This document shows, in pieces, positions 18,032-26,787 of a stretch of DNA of 64,000 bases. Positions within the stretch are counted from its first letter, which is position 1; each line of letters opens with the position of its first letter. The notes below the pieces were generated by a model that made no database searches, was not told where the DNA came from, and saw only the letters and a program-made list of their open reading frames with translations. The translations under genes and the position numbers were made by a program. The stretch spans positions 1 through 64,000 of the forward strand of contig NZ_JBJIAA010000010.1 in assembly GCF_045310695.1 (NCBI RefSeq). The letters run 5' to 3'. This DNA comes from Clostridium_S neuense (lineage in GTDB: Bacteria > Bacillota > Clostridia > Clostridiales > Clostridiaceae).

Positions 18032-18049
18032 GTAATCTGTCGTGGTCGT

Positions 18050-18140
18050 GGAAAGATGGTCGAGTTGGTTTAAGGCACCGGTCTTGAAAACCGGCGTGCG
18101 GGTGACCGCACCTAGGGTTCGAATCCCTATCTTTCCGCCA
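18050..18140 (+). tRNA. tRNA-Ser (TGA), copy 1
   Basis: A 91-base class II tRNA with acceptor GGAAAGA/TCTTTCC, anticodon loop CTTGAAA (TGA), a long variable arm (GTGCGGGTGACCGCAC) and encoded GCCA. It is identical to the copy at 18381. Confidence 0.95.
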
Positions 18141-18175
18141 TTATTTTATATAAAAAATTATAAAGTAAAGCACAT

Positions 18176-18266
18176 GGAGAAGTACTCAAGTGGTTGAAGA
18201 GGTGCCCTTGCTAAGGGTATAGATCGGGTGACCGGTGCGAGGGTTCGAAACCCTCCTTCTCCGCCA
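18176..18266 (+). tRNA. tRNA-Ser (GCT), copy 1
   Basis: A 91-base class II tRNA with acceptor GGAGAAG/CTTCTCC, anticodon loop TTGCTAA (GCT), a long variable arm and encoded GCCA. It is transcribed with the TGA tRNA 35 bases upstream. Confidence 0.95.
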
Positions 18267-18267
18267 T

Positions 18268-18302
18268 AAAGGAACATATTTATTATGTTCCTTTATTTTT
18301 TT
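18268..18302 (+). terminator. terminator of the first tRNA-Ser pair
   Basis: AAAGGAACATA and TATGTTCCTTT form a hairpin followed by ATTTTTTT. Confidence 0.85.
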
Positions 18303-18332
18303 ACATATAAATATTATTTAATATGAAAATGT

Positions 18333-18362
18333 GTTGACTTTTTCTAAAATTATTGATATAAT
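18333..18362 (+). promoter_or_regulatory. promoter of the second tRNA-Ser pair
   Basis: TTGACT (18333-18338) and TATAAT (18357-18362) are spaced 18 bases apart. The surrounding sequence has diverged from the first promoter, although the tRNA genes behind both are identical. Confidence 0.8.
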
Positions 18363-18380
18363 TTTTATTGTTGTTTGTGT

Positions 18381-18471
18381 GGAAAGATGGTCGAGTTGGT
18401 TTAAGGCACCGGTCTTGAAAACCGGCGTGCGGGTGACCGCACCTAGGGTTCGAATCCCTATCTTTCCGCCA
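18381..18471 (+). tRNA. tRNA-Ser (TGA), copy 2
   Basis: Identical to the tRNA-Ser (TGA) 331 bases upstream, with anticodon TGA and encoded GCCA. Confidence 0.95.
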
Positions 18472-18506
18472 TTATTTTATATAAAAAGTTATAAAGTAAA
18501 GCACAT

Positions 18507-18597
18507 GGAGAAGTACTCAAGTGGTTGAAGAGGTGCCCTTGCTAAGGGTATAGATCGGGTGACCGGTGCGAGGGTTCGAAACCCTCCTTCTCCGCCA
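18507..18597 (+). tRNA. tRNA-Ser (GCT), copy 2
   Basis: Identical to the tRNA-Ser (GCT) 331 bases upstream. The spacer to the preceding tRNA differs from that of the first pair by one base. Confidence 0.95.
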
Positions 18598-18635
18598 TAA
18601 AAGAACATATTTATTATGTTCTTTTATTTTTATAG
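18598..18635 (+). terminator. terminator of the second tRNA-Ser pair
   Basis: AAAAGAACATA and TATGTTCTTTT form a hairpin with a T-rich tail. Compared with the first copy, both arms carry compensating changes (GGAAC/GTTCC versus AGAAC/GTTCT), so the stem is conserved. Confidence 0.85.
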
Positions 18636-18693
18636 AATATTTGATTTTTATGTGTTATTGTGGTAATATGTTTATGGTAAATTTAATAGCTAT

Positions 18694-18770
18694 GCGATAG
18701 TACCTCAACTGGATAGAGGACTCGGCTACGAACCGAGGCGCTGCGGGTTCAAGTCCTGCCTGTCGCACCA
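18694..18770 (+). tRNA. tRNA-Arg (ACG)
   Basis: A 77-base tRNA with acceptor GCGATAG/CTGTCGC, anticodon stem CTCGG/CCGAG and loop CTACGAA (anticodon ACG, presumably deaminated to ICG), with encoded CCA. Confidence 0.94.
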
Positions 18771-18822
18771 AAAAAAGTCCATGTGTCCGTATTTAAACTG
18801 ACATATGGACTTTTTTATTTCG
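18771..18822 (+). terminator. terminator after tRNA-Arg (ACG)
   Basis: AAAAGTCCATGTG and CATATGGACTTTT form a long hairpin, followed by TTTTTATTT. Confidence 0.85.
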
Positions 18823-18874
18823 TGATAGAATTGCTACAAAGATTATTTATATAACTTGTGCAGAGAGGTGTGAC

Positions 18875-20215
18875 ATGAAGTACAATAAAGATCTAATTGA
18901 AAAATTAATATATTTGATAAATATTGTTTTGGTTTGCGTTTGTGCAAACTGCTTTTATCTTGCGAAGCGATTCCCGGCACTGATTCCTGTTTTTGCTGTT
19001 GGACTTATCTTCTCTAATTTTCTACCAATGTACTCGGCAAATAATTTTCCAAACAAGCAGATGAAAATTTGTAATCACGGTACAAAATGCCTGAAAGTAT
19101 TTTCACTGTCTGTGATGATATCGATTGTTTATCATATTGTCATCATATTTTACCTTTTTCCTATACAATGGTTACAATGGATTTTGAGTGCAGTAATTTG
19201 CATTTGTGTGGAGTCAATTATTTTTTGGAATGGAATCATTAGCGTTTATTCTACATCGTTGCAGCTCGGTATTAAGCTGCGGGTACTCGGTATCATTTTC
19301 GGAATGATTCCGGTGGCGCATCTCCTTATGCTGGGTAAAATCATACATATAACTTCGGAAGAAGTACGCTTTGAGACAGAGAAATACAAGATTAATATGA
19401 CACGACATGATGAGCAGCGCTGCGACACAAAATACCCCATTTTGCTTGTTCACGGAGTGTTTTTCAGGGATTTTAAATATTTCAACTATTGGGGACGAAT
19501 TCCGAAAGAGCTTATAGAAAATGGTGCACAGATATATTACGGTGAACATCAGTCGGCAGCATCTGTACAAGCAAGTGCTGCTGAACTTGCGGAGCGAATT
19601 AAAAAAATTATTCAGGAAACGGACTGTGAAAAGGTCAATATAATTGCACATTCAAAGGGTGGTATTGACTGCCGATATGCGATTAGCCATACAGATATTG
19701 CTCAGTATGTTGCGTCACTGACTACCATAAACACGCCGCACCGCGGTTGTAAATTCGCTGATTATCTTTTAAATAAAGTTCCAAAGTCAGCGCAACAGAA
19801 GCTTGCCAATACTTATAACACCGCCTTACGAAAATTTGGGGACAAAAATCCGGATTTTATTGCCGCTGTACGTGACCTGACATCGGAACGGTGCATGATA
19901 CTGGATCAGATGATGCCTGTTCCTAAAGGAATTGTATGTAGTAGCATCGGTTCCAAACTAAATCATGCTACAAACGGAAAATTCCCACTTAACTTTTCAT
20001 ATTATCTAGTAAAGCATTTTGATGGTTCTAACGATGGACTTGTGGGAGAAGAGTCTTTTCGCTGGGGTGAAAATTATACATTTTTGACGGTTAAGGGTAA
20101 ACGTGGTATTTCGCATGGAGATATGATTGATTTGAACCGAGAAAATATTCCAGGTTTTGATGTGCGCGAATTTTATGTAAAACTGGTTTGCAATCTGAAA
20201 CGACAGGGATTGTGA
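18875..20215 (+). CDS. membrane-anchored alpha/beta hydrolase, lipase-like
   Basis: A 446-residue protein. Four or five hydrophobic segments occupy residues 10-160, followed by an alpha/beta hydrolase domain. ILLVHGVF (oxyanion strand) is at about 190, and the nucleophile elbow AHSKGGIDCRYA at about 262 has the GxSxG-like form AHSKG of class 2 triacylglycerol lipases/PGAP1-like esterases. A late aspartate and the histidine in GISHGDM are candidates for the rest of the triad. The substrate is probably a lipid ester. Base use is clearly richer in GC and CG dinucleotides (CGG, GCG, CGC codons) than in the neighbours, and the gene sits behind a tRNA gene, so recent transfer is likely. The start is ATG at 18875 after AGAGGTG. 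Confidence 0.75.
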   Translation: MKYNKDLIEKLIYLINIVLVCVCANCFYLAKRFPALIPVFAVGLIFSNFLPMYSANNFPNKQMKICNHGTKCLKVFSLSVMISIVYHIVIIFYLFPIQWLQWILSAVICICVESIIFWNGIISVYSTSLQLGIKLRVLGIIFGMIPVAHLLMLGKIIHITSEEVRFETEKYKINMTRHDEQRCDTKYPILLVHGVFFRDFKYFNYWGRIPKELIENGAQIYYGEHQSAASVQASAAELAERIKKIIQETDCEKVNIIAHSKGGIDCRYAISHTDIAQYVASLTTINTPHRGCKFADYLLNKVPKSAQQKLANTYNTALRKFGDKNPDFIAAVRDLTSERCMILDQMMPVPKGIVCSSIGSKLNHATNGKFPLNFSYYLVKHFDGSNDGLVGEESFRWGENYTFLTVKGKRGISHGDMIDLNRENIPGFDVREFYVKLVCNLKRQGL

Positions 20216-20388
20216 GCATTTCGCGCAGTTGTAACCTGCATCTAAATTGAGTAAATAAATGACACAATAAAAATAAAGTATAGATAAATCGCTTCAACTA
20301 TTGAAATTCATGTGCACCATAATGTCCAGAGGATGGCGTTTTGGTACAAATAAATTTCAAGTTTCAAGGTGGTTTATCTTTAGGAGTA

Positions 20389-20420
20389 TTTGAATCTTGA
20401 TATGATTCAAATCTTTTTTT
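20389..20420 (+). terminator. terminator behind the lipase-like gene
   Basis: ATTTGAATC and GATTCAAAT form a perfect stem, followed by seven T residues. The 170 bases between the lipase stop and this hairpin hold nothing recognisable. Confidence 0.85.
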
Positions 20421-20432
20421 GCCTAAAAAATG

Positions 20433-20463
20433 TTGACTCTAACACCATGTCATAGTGTAATAT
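20433..20463 (+). promoter_or_regulatory. MerR-type promoter with 19-base spacer
   Basis: TTGACT (20433-20438) and TAATAT (20458-20463) are separated by 19 bases. The spacer carries the partial dyad CTAACAC/GTCATAG. An over-long spacer with an internal dyad is the hallmark of promoters activated by MerR proteins, and the gene behind it is a MerR regulator. The promoter at 52161 is closely related. Confidence 0.75.
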
Positions 20464-20535
20464 AAAAACAGAGATTAGCAAAACTCATACCGGTAGGAGT
20501 ATTGAAGCTCTAAAATCAGAGTAGGAGGAAGAGTT

Positions 20536-21747
20536 ATGAAAACAGTAAAACAAGTTTCAGATTTGACAGGAATAAGTGTGCGTATGCTGCATCACTACGA
20601 TAAGATTGGATTATTAAAACCTACAAAATTAACAGAAGCTGGTTATAGGCTTTATGATGATGAAGCTCTTGAAACTTTGCAGCAGATTTTGTTTTTTAGA
20701 GAACTTGATTTACCACTAAAAGAAATTAAAGAAATCATAACTAGTCCTAGCTTTGATAAGATGAAGGCTCTAGAAAGTCATAAAAAGCTAATTATTTTAA
20801 AACGGAATAGATTGAATGGTTTAATAGAGCTTATAAATAAAACTTTAAAAGGAGCGAATGGGATGAGTTTTAAAGAATTTGATATGACTGAGTATTATAG
20901 GGTGCTAGAAGAATTTAAGACAGAACATGAGGACAAAGTAATCAAAATGTATGGAAGTGTAGACAGATTTAATGAACATATTGAAAAATTTAAGTCTAAG
21001 GAAACTGAAATCGCTAAGGAAGCTATAAAGCATTATGGAAGTATAAAAAAATTTACTGAAGCTTTAAAGAAAAATTTAAATAGTGATGCAATAACTAAAT
21101 CGGAGCAAATTGATAAGTTTAAAAAAGATTGTTTTTATGAAAGACACCCTGAACTAAAAGAATTATATAAAAAGCTTACAGCTGATTTAAGTAAAGATCC
21201 TTTGTCAGATGAGATTCAGCAAATTGCTGGTGAAATAACTAATATAGCTAAAAGAGATTATGACGCTTTTAGAGATGAACTTGGGGATTATTATTGGCTT
21301 ATTATGGTAAGGCTATATTTAAATCCTTTTCCTAAGGAGCTAGAAAAGTATGAAAAGGAAAATGGAGGAGTTGGCATGGCATGGATAGATGAAAGATATG
21401 GAGAGGGTGCAGCTAAGTTCATTGGAAAGGCTTTGAAAACTTATTTGGGTGATTATGAACCTAAAATAGAAAATCTATATAAAAAGCTTACAGCGGACTT
21501 AAGTAAAGAACCTACTTCAAAGGAAGTTCAACAAATTGTTTTTGAAATAGCAGATGAAACGCAAAGACAGAATGAAATCTTAAAAGTAGATGAGGGAGAA
21601 AATCATTTTGGATATATGGCAGATTGGTATTTAACAAAACCCACATTTATAGAATCAACAGATAAAAAATATGGTGAAGGTGCATCAAAATTTATTGGCG
21701 AAGCTTTTAAATTTTATTCTGAAAATAGTGAGAATATGTCTAAGTAA
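20536..21747 (+). CDS. TipA-like MerR regulator with duplicated ligand-binding domain
   Basis: A 403-residue regulator. Residues 1-70 are the MerR winged helix (VKQVSDLTGISVRMLHHYDK), followed by a dimerisation coiled coil to about 105. The rest resembles the TipAS antibiotic-binding domain, but twice: residues 207-303 and 310-396 share LYKKLTADLSK, the EVQQI/EIQQI core and YGEGAxKFIGxA. The preceding segments at 135-154 and 164-181 are also similar to each other (YGSVDRFNE, YGSIKKFTE). The standard TipA-type protein, such as the one at 53123, is about 245 residues. It probably senses a drug and activates its own 19-spacer promoter. No exporter lies beside it. Confidence 0.85.
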   Translation: MKTVKQVSDLTGISVRMLHHYDKIGLLKPTKLTEAGYRLYDDEALETLQQILFFRELDLPLKEIKEIITSPSFDKMKALESHKKLIILKRNRLNGLIELINKTLKGANGMSFKEFDMTEYYRVLEEFKTEHEDKVIKMYGSVDRFNEHIEKFKSKETEIAKEAIKHYGSIKKFTEALKKNLNSDAITKSEQIDKFKKDCFYERHPELKELYKKLTADLSKDPLSDEIQQIAGEITNIAKRDYDAFRDELGDYYWLIMVRLYLNPFPKELEKYEKENGGVGMAWIDERYGEGAAKFIGKALKTYLGDYEPKIENLYKKLTADLSKEPTSKEVQQIVFEIADETQRQNEILKVDEGENHFGYMADWYLTKPTFIESTDKKYGEGASKFIGEAFKFYSENSENMSK

Positions 21748-21779
21748 TGATGATTTTCAACTACACGTTAATTATTTTA

Positions 21780-21817
21780 AAGACCTATTAATTTCAAGCA
21801 GCGATTTAATAGGTCTT
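21780..21817. terminator. bidirectional terminator between convergent genes
   Basis: AAGACCTATTAA and TTAATAGGTCTT form a perfect 12-bp stem between the MerR gene (+) and the antiporter gene (-). Confidence 0.8.
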
Positions 21818-21830
21818 CTTGGTATAAATA

Positions 21831-23264
21831 TTATATAATAAAGGTAGCGATTACAAATAAAATAGCGGCTATTATGATTGAAGCTATGCTGTATGGTAAA
21901 ATTGTCTTGACATGTTTCATAAGAGGAACTTCAGCGATTGTAGATGATAATATTGCGGTTTCACCTAGTGGTGAGGCATTATCTCCTAATGAACCACCTG
22001 AAAGCACAGCGCCAATAACTAAGGGTAGGCTTGAATTAGAAGTTACGGCTAGAGGAATAGCTATTGGCATTAGAAGTGCCCAAGTTCCCCATGCTGATCC
22101 CATAAAATATGAAGCAGCACATCCAATTAAAAATATTACCACAGGTATCAGCATTGCAGGTATTTGAGGACCTATATTATTTGTTATGAATTTTACAAAT
22201 CCTAAATCCTCTATAATACTGGATAGCCCCCAGCTTAGAACTAATACAATTATTGGAGGCATCATTTCATTTCCGCCAGATAAAAAACTGCTTTCTATTT
22301 TTTTCATAGGTATCTTTTGAAAGAGGTAAAATATAGTTGTGATTACAATGGTTATTACTGCTGATATCAATATAGATTTCTCAAATTCAGCATTCATAAT
22401 AGCACCTAAAAAGCCATGCCCTTTTCCTTTTCCGGTATACCAAAAGAAAAAGAAAGTTGCAGTTATTAGTAAAACTAAAGGTAAAATCAAATTAAGCGGA
22501 CGCGGCGAAGCCTTTTCTCCAAATTCACTTTGTTCGTGAGCCTCATGGTTATGCTCATGTCCTTGGTATTCTTCATCATCTTTAATATTTGAAAGTCTAT
22601 TAACCACACTGTCAAATTTTAAATTAAATATAATTATACCTATGCTTACGAATATCATTATAATGGCATAGAAGTTAAATGGAATACTTTTAAGATAAAG
22701 ATTATAGGCCGATATTTTTAAACCAGCCTTATTAAGCGAGGAATTAATAACTCCAATAATATAACCTACATAGGTGGTTCCAAAGGGTATTAAAATAATC
22801 AATAGGCATGAGGTTACATTAAGAACAAACGCTAACTTTTCTTTGCTGCCTTTAACCTTATCTATCAATGCTTTTCCTATTGTACCAGCTGCTATGCCAT
22901 GAAAACAGCAGTCTATAAAAGTGAATATGGTAACTAACCAAACAGCACCTAAAGCACCCTTTTCAGTTTTAACATATTTATTGGCAAGGTTTGCAAATCC
23001 ACTTATCCCGCCTGATAGTGCCATGATTTCTCCAAAAGCACCAAATATGAATAAAAACATAATTATATATACACTTTCCTCACTGGCAATGGATTTAACA
23101 ATGTGTTCAACAGCATATATGCAGCCATTAATAATGTTTCCACCAGCAAGTAATATTCCACCAGCTAATATTCCTACCACAAGTGCAGTTATAATTCTTT
23201 TTGTAGTCATAGCTAAAATAATAACTATTACAGGTATGCACAATGATATTAATCCTAGATTCAT
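21831..23264 (-). CDS. NhaC-family Na+/H+ antiporter-like permease
   Basis: A 477-residue protein with about 11-12 hydrophobic segments. It carries family blocks around FIDCCFHGIAAGTIGKALIDK and LLIPFGTTYVGYIIG and the C-terminal SYFMGSAWGTWALLMPIAIPLA with LSGGSLGDNASPLGETAILSS. These are typical of COG1757-type antiporters. The assignment to Na+/H+ exchange is by family; some relatives exchange organic acids or amines. A histidine-rich cytoplasmic loop (HEHNHEAHEQ, about 243-252) may bind metal or sense pH. It is a single gene facing away from dcd. Confidence 0.85.
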   Translation of the reverse strand: MNLGLISLCIPVIVIILAMTTKRIITALVVGILAGGILLAGGNIINGCIYAVEHIVKSIASEESVYIIMFLFIFGAFGEIMALSGGISGFANLANKYVKTEKGALGAVWLVTIFTFIDCCFHGIAAGTIGKALIDKVKGSKEKLAFVLNVTSCLLIILIPFGTTYVGYIIGVINSSLNKAGLKISAYNLYLKSIPFNFYAIIMIFVSIGIIIFNLKFDSVVNRLSNIKDDEEYQGHEHNHEAHEQSEFGEKASPRPLNLILPLVLLITATFFFFWYTGKGKGHGFLGAIMNAEFEKSILISAVITIVITTIFYLFQKIPMKKIESSFLSGGNEMMPPIIVLVLSWGLSSIIEDLGFVKFITNNIGPQIPAMLIPVVIFLIGCAASYFMGSAWGTWALLMPIAIPLAVTSNSSLPLVIGAVLSGGSLGDNASPLGETAILSSTIAEVPLMKHVKTILPYSIASIIIAAILFVIATFII

Positions 23265-23485
23265 ATCTTCACCGTCTTTCTTGTAGGGTTTTACTATAAT
23301 TAGTATTTACGAAAGCACTATTATTACTCTTAACAGTTATAGATTAATTTTAAGATTGACTCTAATAAATTTTTAATAATTAAGGTTTAAAAATGGGAAT
23401 AATAAAATTTTATCTATAAGGGTGCGTTATGTTATAATTATAAAAATGATACTTTTGGGAAATATACAAAGGTTAGGAGGATTTT

Positions 23486-24007
23486 ATGATACTTTCAGGT
23501 AAAAAGATAAAAGAACAATTAGGAAAAGAAATAATAATAGAACCTTATAGTGAGAAGCAGCTTAATCCAAATAGCTATAATTTAAAATTGCACAATGAAC
23601 TTCTTGTTTATGATGAAGAAGTTTTAGATATGAAAAAAGAAAATAAAGCAAGTAAAATTATAATTCCAGAGGATGGAATAGTTTTGCAGCCAAGAAAATT
23701 GTATCTGGGAAGAACCATGGAATATACAGAAACAGATAAATATGTACCTATGCTTGAAGGAAGGTCATCTGTTGGAAGACTAGGGCTTTTCATACATGTT
23801 ACAGCAGGGTTTGGCGATGTTGGATTTAAGGGATATTGGACACTTGAAATTTTCTGTGTTCAGCCAATAAGAATTTATCCGGGAGTTGAGATTTGCCAGA
23901 TTTACTATCATGATATAGACGGAGAATATGATAAATATTCAAGCGGTAAATACCAAAATAATAGTGGTATTCAAACAAGTTTACTTTATAAAGACTTTGG
24001 AAAATAG
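23486..24007 (+). CDS. dcd: dCTP deaminase
   Basis: A 173-residue enzyme of the dUTPase/dCTP deaminase fold. PYSEKQLNPNSYNLKL near the N-terminus, the core GRSSVGRLGLFIHVTAGFGD with the catalytic Glu near EGRSS, and the C-terminal SGKYQNNSGIQTSLLYKDF closing the active site are the family signatures. It converts dCTP to dUTP, or to dUMP in bifunctional forms, in pyrimidine nucleotide metabolism. The start is ATG at 23486 behind TTAGGAGG. It is followed directly by the aminopeptidase gene. Confidence 0.92.
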   Translation: MILSGKKIKEQLGKEIIIEPYSEKQLNPNSYNLKLHNELLVYDEEVLDMKKENKASKIIIPEDGIVLQPRKLYLGRTMEYTETDKYVPMLEGRSSVGRLGLFIHVTAGFGDVGFKGYWTLEIFCVQPIRIYPGVEICQIYYHDIDGEYDKYSSGKYQNNSGIQTSLLYKDFGK

Positions 24008-24023
24008 AAATGAGGGTGTAACA

Positions 24024-25253
24024 ATGAATCAAGATTTATTAACAAAGTATGCAGAGTTAGTAGTTAAAATAGGAGTTAACATACAAAAGAATCAAACGCT
24101 TGTAGTAAACTCGCCTATTGAATGTGCAGACTTTGTAAGAGAGATAACAGAATCTGCATATAAGTGTGGAGCTAGAGATGTACAGGTAAGATGGAAGGAC
24201 GATAAACTTTCAAGAATAAAATATCTTAATGCACCAGAAGAGATTTTTGAGGAGTTTCCTGAGTGGCAGAAGGAATTTTATATATCTTATGCTAGACAAG
24301 GGGCTGCATTTCTTAGTATAGCCGCATCAGATCCAGAGGCACTTAAGGGAGTAGATCCAAATAGAATGGTGAAGGCAGAAAAAGCTTCTGATGCTGCAAT
24401 AAAAGAATATGTAGATAGAATGATGAGTGACAAAAATCCATGGTGTGTAGTGTCTATGCCTACAAAAAAATGGGCACAAAAGGTTTTTCCTAATGTTTCT
24501 GAAGAAGAAGCAGTAGAAAAATTAGGAGAAGCAATAGCAAAAACTATAAGGCTTAATGAAAAGGACCCTGTAGCTGCATGGATGAAACATAAGGATAATA
24601 TGATTAGAAATGCAGAGTTTTTAAATAAGCATAATTTTAAATATCTTAAATATAAAAATTCACTTGGAACAGATTTGAAGATAGAATTGCCAGAAGGACA
24701 TATGTGGCTTGCGGCTTCATCAAAAACTCCTGAAGGCATAGAATTTATACCTAATATGCCAACAGAAGAGGTATTTACTTTACCTAAGAAAACAGGTGTA
24801 AATGGAAAAGTTGTTAGCTCAAAGCCTTTAAATTATAATGGAAATTTAATTGAGAATTTTTCATTTACTTTTAAAGATGGTAGAGTTGTAGATTTTACTG
24901 CTGAAAAAGGTAATGAAGTTTTAAAAAGCATGATAGATACAGATGAAGGCTCACATTATTTAGGTGAAGTTGCTTTAGTTCCATATGATTCACCAATTTC
25001 AAATTCAAATATATTATTTTATAATACTTTATTTGACGAGAATGCATCCTGCCATTTAGCAATAGGAAAGGCTTATCCAACATGCATTAAAGGCGGCAGT
25101 GATATGTCTGAAAAAGAGCTTGAAGCTTTAGATGTAAATAATTCTATAACACATGTAGATTTCATGGTTGGAACAAGTGATTTAAGCATAATAGGAGTTA
25201 CAGAAAACGGAGAAGAAGTAACTGTATTTAAAGATGGAAATTTTAGCATTTAA
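24024..25253 (+). CDS. M29 family aminopeptidase
   Basis: A 409-residue cytoplasmic metallopeptidase of the AmpS/PepS (thermophilic aminopeptidase T, M29) family. It starts MNQDLLTKYAELVVKIGVNIQ and carries the conserved C-terminal metal-ligand blocks DEGSHYLGEVALVPYDSPI, SCHLAIGKAYP and THVDFMVG. The frame is open to 23928, but ATG at 24024 with GAGGGTG in front matches the family start, and a longer form would overlap dcd by 80 bases. It releases N-terminal amino acids using two divalent metals. A hairpin terminator follows. Confidence 0.9.
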   Translation: MNQDLLTKYAELVVKIGVNIQKNQTLVVNSPIECADFVREITESAYKCGARDVQVRWKDDKLSRIKYLNAPEEIFEEFPEWQKEFYISYARQGAAFLSIAASDPEALKGVDPNRMVKAEKASDAAIKEYVDRMMSDKNPWCVVSMPTKKWAQKVFPNVSEEEAVEKLGEAIAKTIRLNEKDPVAAWMKHKDNMIRNAEFLNKHNFKYLKYKNSLGTDLKIELPEGHMWLAASSKTPEGIEFIPNMPTEEVFTLPKKTGVNGKVVSSKPLNYNGNLIENFSFTFKDGRVVDFTAEKGNEVLKSMIDTDEGSHYLGEVALVPYDSPISNSNILFYNTLFDENASCHLAIGKAYPTCIKGGSDMSEKELEALDVNNSITHVDFMVGTSDLSIIGVTENGEEVTVFKDGNFSI

Positions 25254-25267
25254 GCTAAGCTTTATAG

Positions 25268-25300
25268 GAGGGCTAATTAATAATTATTAGCCCTATATAT
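25268..25300 (+). terminator. terminator after the M29 peptidase gene
   Basis: AGGGCTAAT and ATTAGCCCT form a stem around TAATAATT; the tail is TATATATT. Confidence 0.65.
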
Positions 25301-25337
25301 TATATATTAAAATATTGAAACAAGAAGGTAGCATAAA

Positions 25338-25955
25338 TTGAGTAGTATAATTAAATCACAAAAGTTTGATGAAGTATATGGAGAATACTACAGTGACGAG
25401 AAAGCAAAATCATTAGCTGTAATATTTCCTGGATTAAAATATGGGCATGATAAACCGCTTTTACACTATGCAAGAAAGGCAGCTCAAGAAAGTGAAAAGG
25501 ATGTATTGTGCCTTAATTATGAAAAAAAGCTTGATTGGGATGACATAGGTAAGCCAATTATAGATACGGTAGCTGACGAATGTTTAAATATTTTAAAAGA
25601 GGTTATGAAAAAGGAATATAAAAGTGTTTATTTTCTTAGTAAGAGTATAGGAACAGAAGTTGCAGGAAACGTGGCTGGTAAATTTAATTATAGTAATACA
25701 AAGTTTTTGTATCTAACTCCAACACAATCAGCTGTAAAATATATTTGTAAATCAAAATGCTTTGCAATTGCTGGAACTAATGATAATATATTTAAGAACG
25801 AATACATAGAAAAAATTAAAAAAAGTGGCAATGTAAAATTAATGCTTGTAGAGGGTGGTAATCATTCCCTTGAACTTTCAAATAATTTGATTGGAAGCAT
25901 TGATGTATTAAAAAATGTTGTTAAAGCTTATATTGATTTCTTTGAGGAGGATTAA
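25338..25955 (+). CDS. small alpha/beta hydrolase
   Basis: A 205-residue protein with a compact alpha/beta hydrolase pattern: AVIFPGLKYG at about 27 (oxyanion loop), the candidate nucleophile serine in FLSKSIGTE at about 101, an aspartate in AGTNDNIF and a histidine in EGGNHSLE near 173. These are in the right order for a Ser-Asp-His triad. The elbow is SKSIG rather than the usual GxSxG. The substrate is unknown. The start is TTG at 25338 (AAGAAGG in front). The stop codon is two bases before the pyrE start, so the two are probably translated together. Confidence 0.7.
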   Translation: MSSIIKSQKFDEVYGEYYSDEKAKSLAVIFPGLKYGHDKPLLHYARKAAQESEKDVLCLNYEKKLDWDDIGKPIIDTVADECLNILKEVMKKEYKSVYFLSKSIGTEVAGNVAGKFNYSNTKFLYLTPTQSAVKYICKSKCFAIAGTNDNIFKNEYIEKIKKSGNVKLMLVEGGNHSLELSNNLIGSIDVLKNVVKAYIDFFEED

Positions 25956-25956
25956 A

Positions 25957-26637
25957 ATGGAAAAGTATAAAGAAGAATTTATTGAGTTTATGGTGGAAAG
26001 TAATGTGCTTACTTTTGGAGACTTTGTTACAAAGAGCGGAAGGAAAACTCCATTTTTTATAAACACAGGAAACTATACAACAGGAAAACAGTTAAGTAAG
26101 CTCGGAGAATATTATGCAAAGGCTATTCATGACAACTTTGGAGATGATTTTGATATATTATTTGGACCAGCATATAAGGGTATTCCATTAAGCGTTACGG
26201 CGGCTATAGCACTTAACAATTTATATGGTGTTAATGCAGCTTACTGCTCAAACAGGAAAGAAATTAAAGATCATGGAGACAAAGGTATACTTTTAGGTTC
26301 AAAAATCAAAGATAATGATAGAATTGTAATTATTGAAGATGTTACTACGGCGGGAACATCAGTATATGAAACTATGCCACTTTTAAAGTCTCAGGCAGAT
26401 GTAAGTGTAAAAGGTCTTATAATATCCGTTGATAGAATGGAAAGAGGAAAAGGAGAAAAATCTGCCCTTACAGAGCTTAAGGAAAAGTTTGGATTTAAGA
26501 CATGCGCAATAGTTACTATGGCAGAGGTTGTAGAATATCTTTACAATAAAAAAGTAAATGGTAGTGTTTTAATTGATGATGAAATGAAGAAGAAGATAGA
26601 TAACTACTACAAGGAATATGGGGTAGTAAATAAATAA
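25957..26637 (+). CDS. pyrE: orotate phosphoribosyltransferase
   Basis: A 226-residue type I phosphoribosyltransferase. The PRPP-binding motif is IVIIEDVTTAGTS, the flexible loop region is around NRKEIKDHGDKG, and LFGPAYKGIPLSV is the conserved pyrophosphate-contact block. It makes OMP from orotate in pyrimidine synthesis. ATG at 25957 is preceded by GAGGAGG. The 14-codon longer frame is rejected because it overlaps the hydrolase gene. It is the last gene before a 328-base gap and the yhf-like cluster. Confidence 0.93.
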   Translation: MEKYKEEFIEFMVESNVLTFGDFVTKSGRKTPFFINTGNYTTGKQLSKLGEYYAKAIHDNFGDDFDILFGPAYKGIPLSVTAAIALNNLYGVNAAYCSNRKEIKDHGDKGILLGSKIKDNDRIVIIEDVTTAGTSVYETMPLLKSQADVSVKGLIISVDRMERGKGEKSALTELKEKFGFKTCAIVTMAEVVEYLYNKKVNGSVLIDDEMKKKIDNYYKEYGVVNK

Positions 26638-26644
26638 CAATTAG

Positions 26645-26702
26645 AAATATAAACATATGTGGTATTTATGGTGCAACCAATCTAACATATGTTTATATAT
26701 TT
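26645..26702. terminator. inverted repeat downstream of pyrE, probable terminator
   Basis: AAATATAAACATATGT and ACATATGTTTATATATTT form a long AT-rich stem separated by 24 bases. The tail is only moderately T-rich. Confidence 0.55.
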
Positions 26703-26787
26703 ACACAAGCTAGTTTTTTACTTTTATATAAAAACTATTCAGATAGTAGTTAGAGGACGACTTACATTAACAAATTTTAAAAATGTA

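Noticed and set aside
18331..18528. Open frame of 65 codons on the plus strand
   Set aside because: It runs through two tRNA-Ser genes and their promoter; the coding appearance comes from tRNA sequence.
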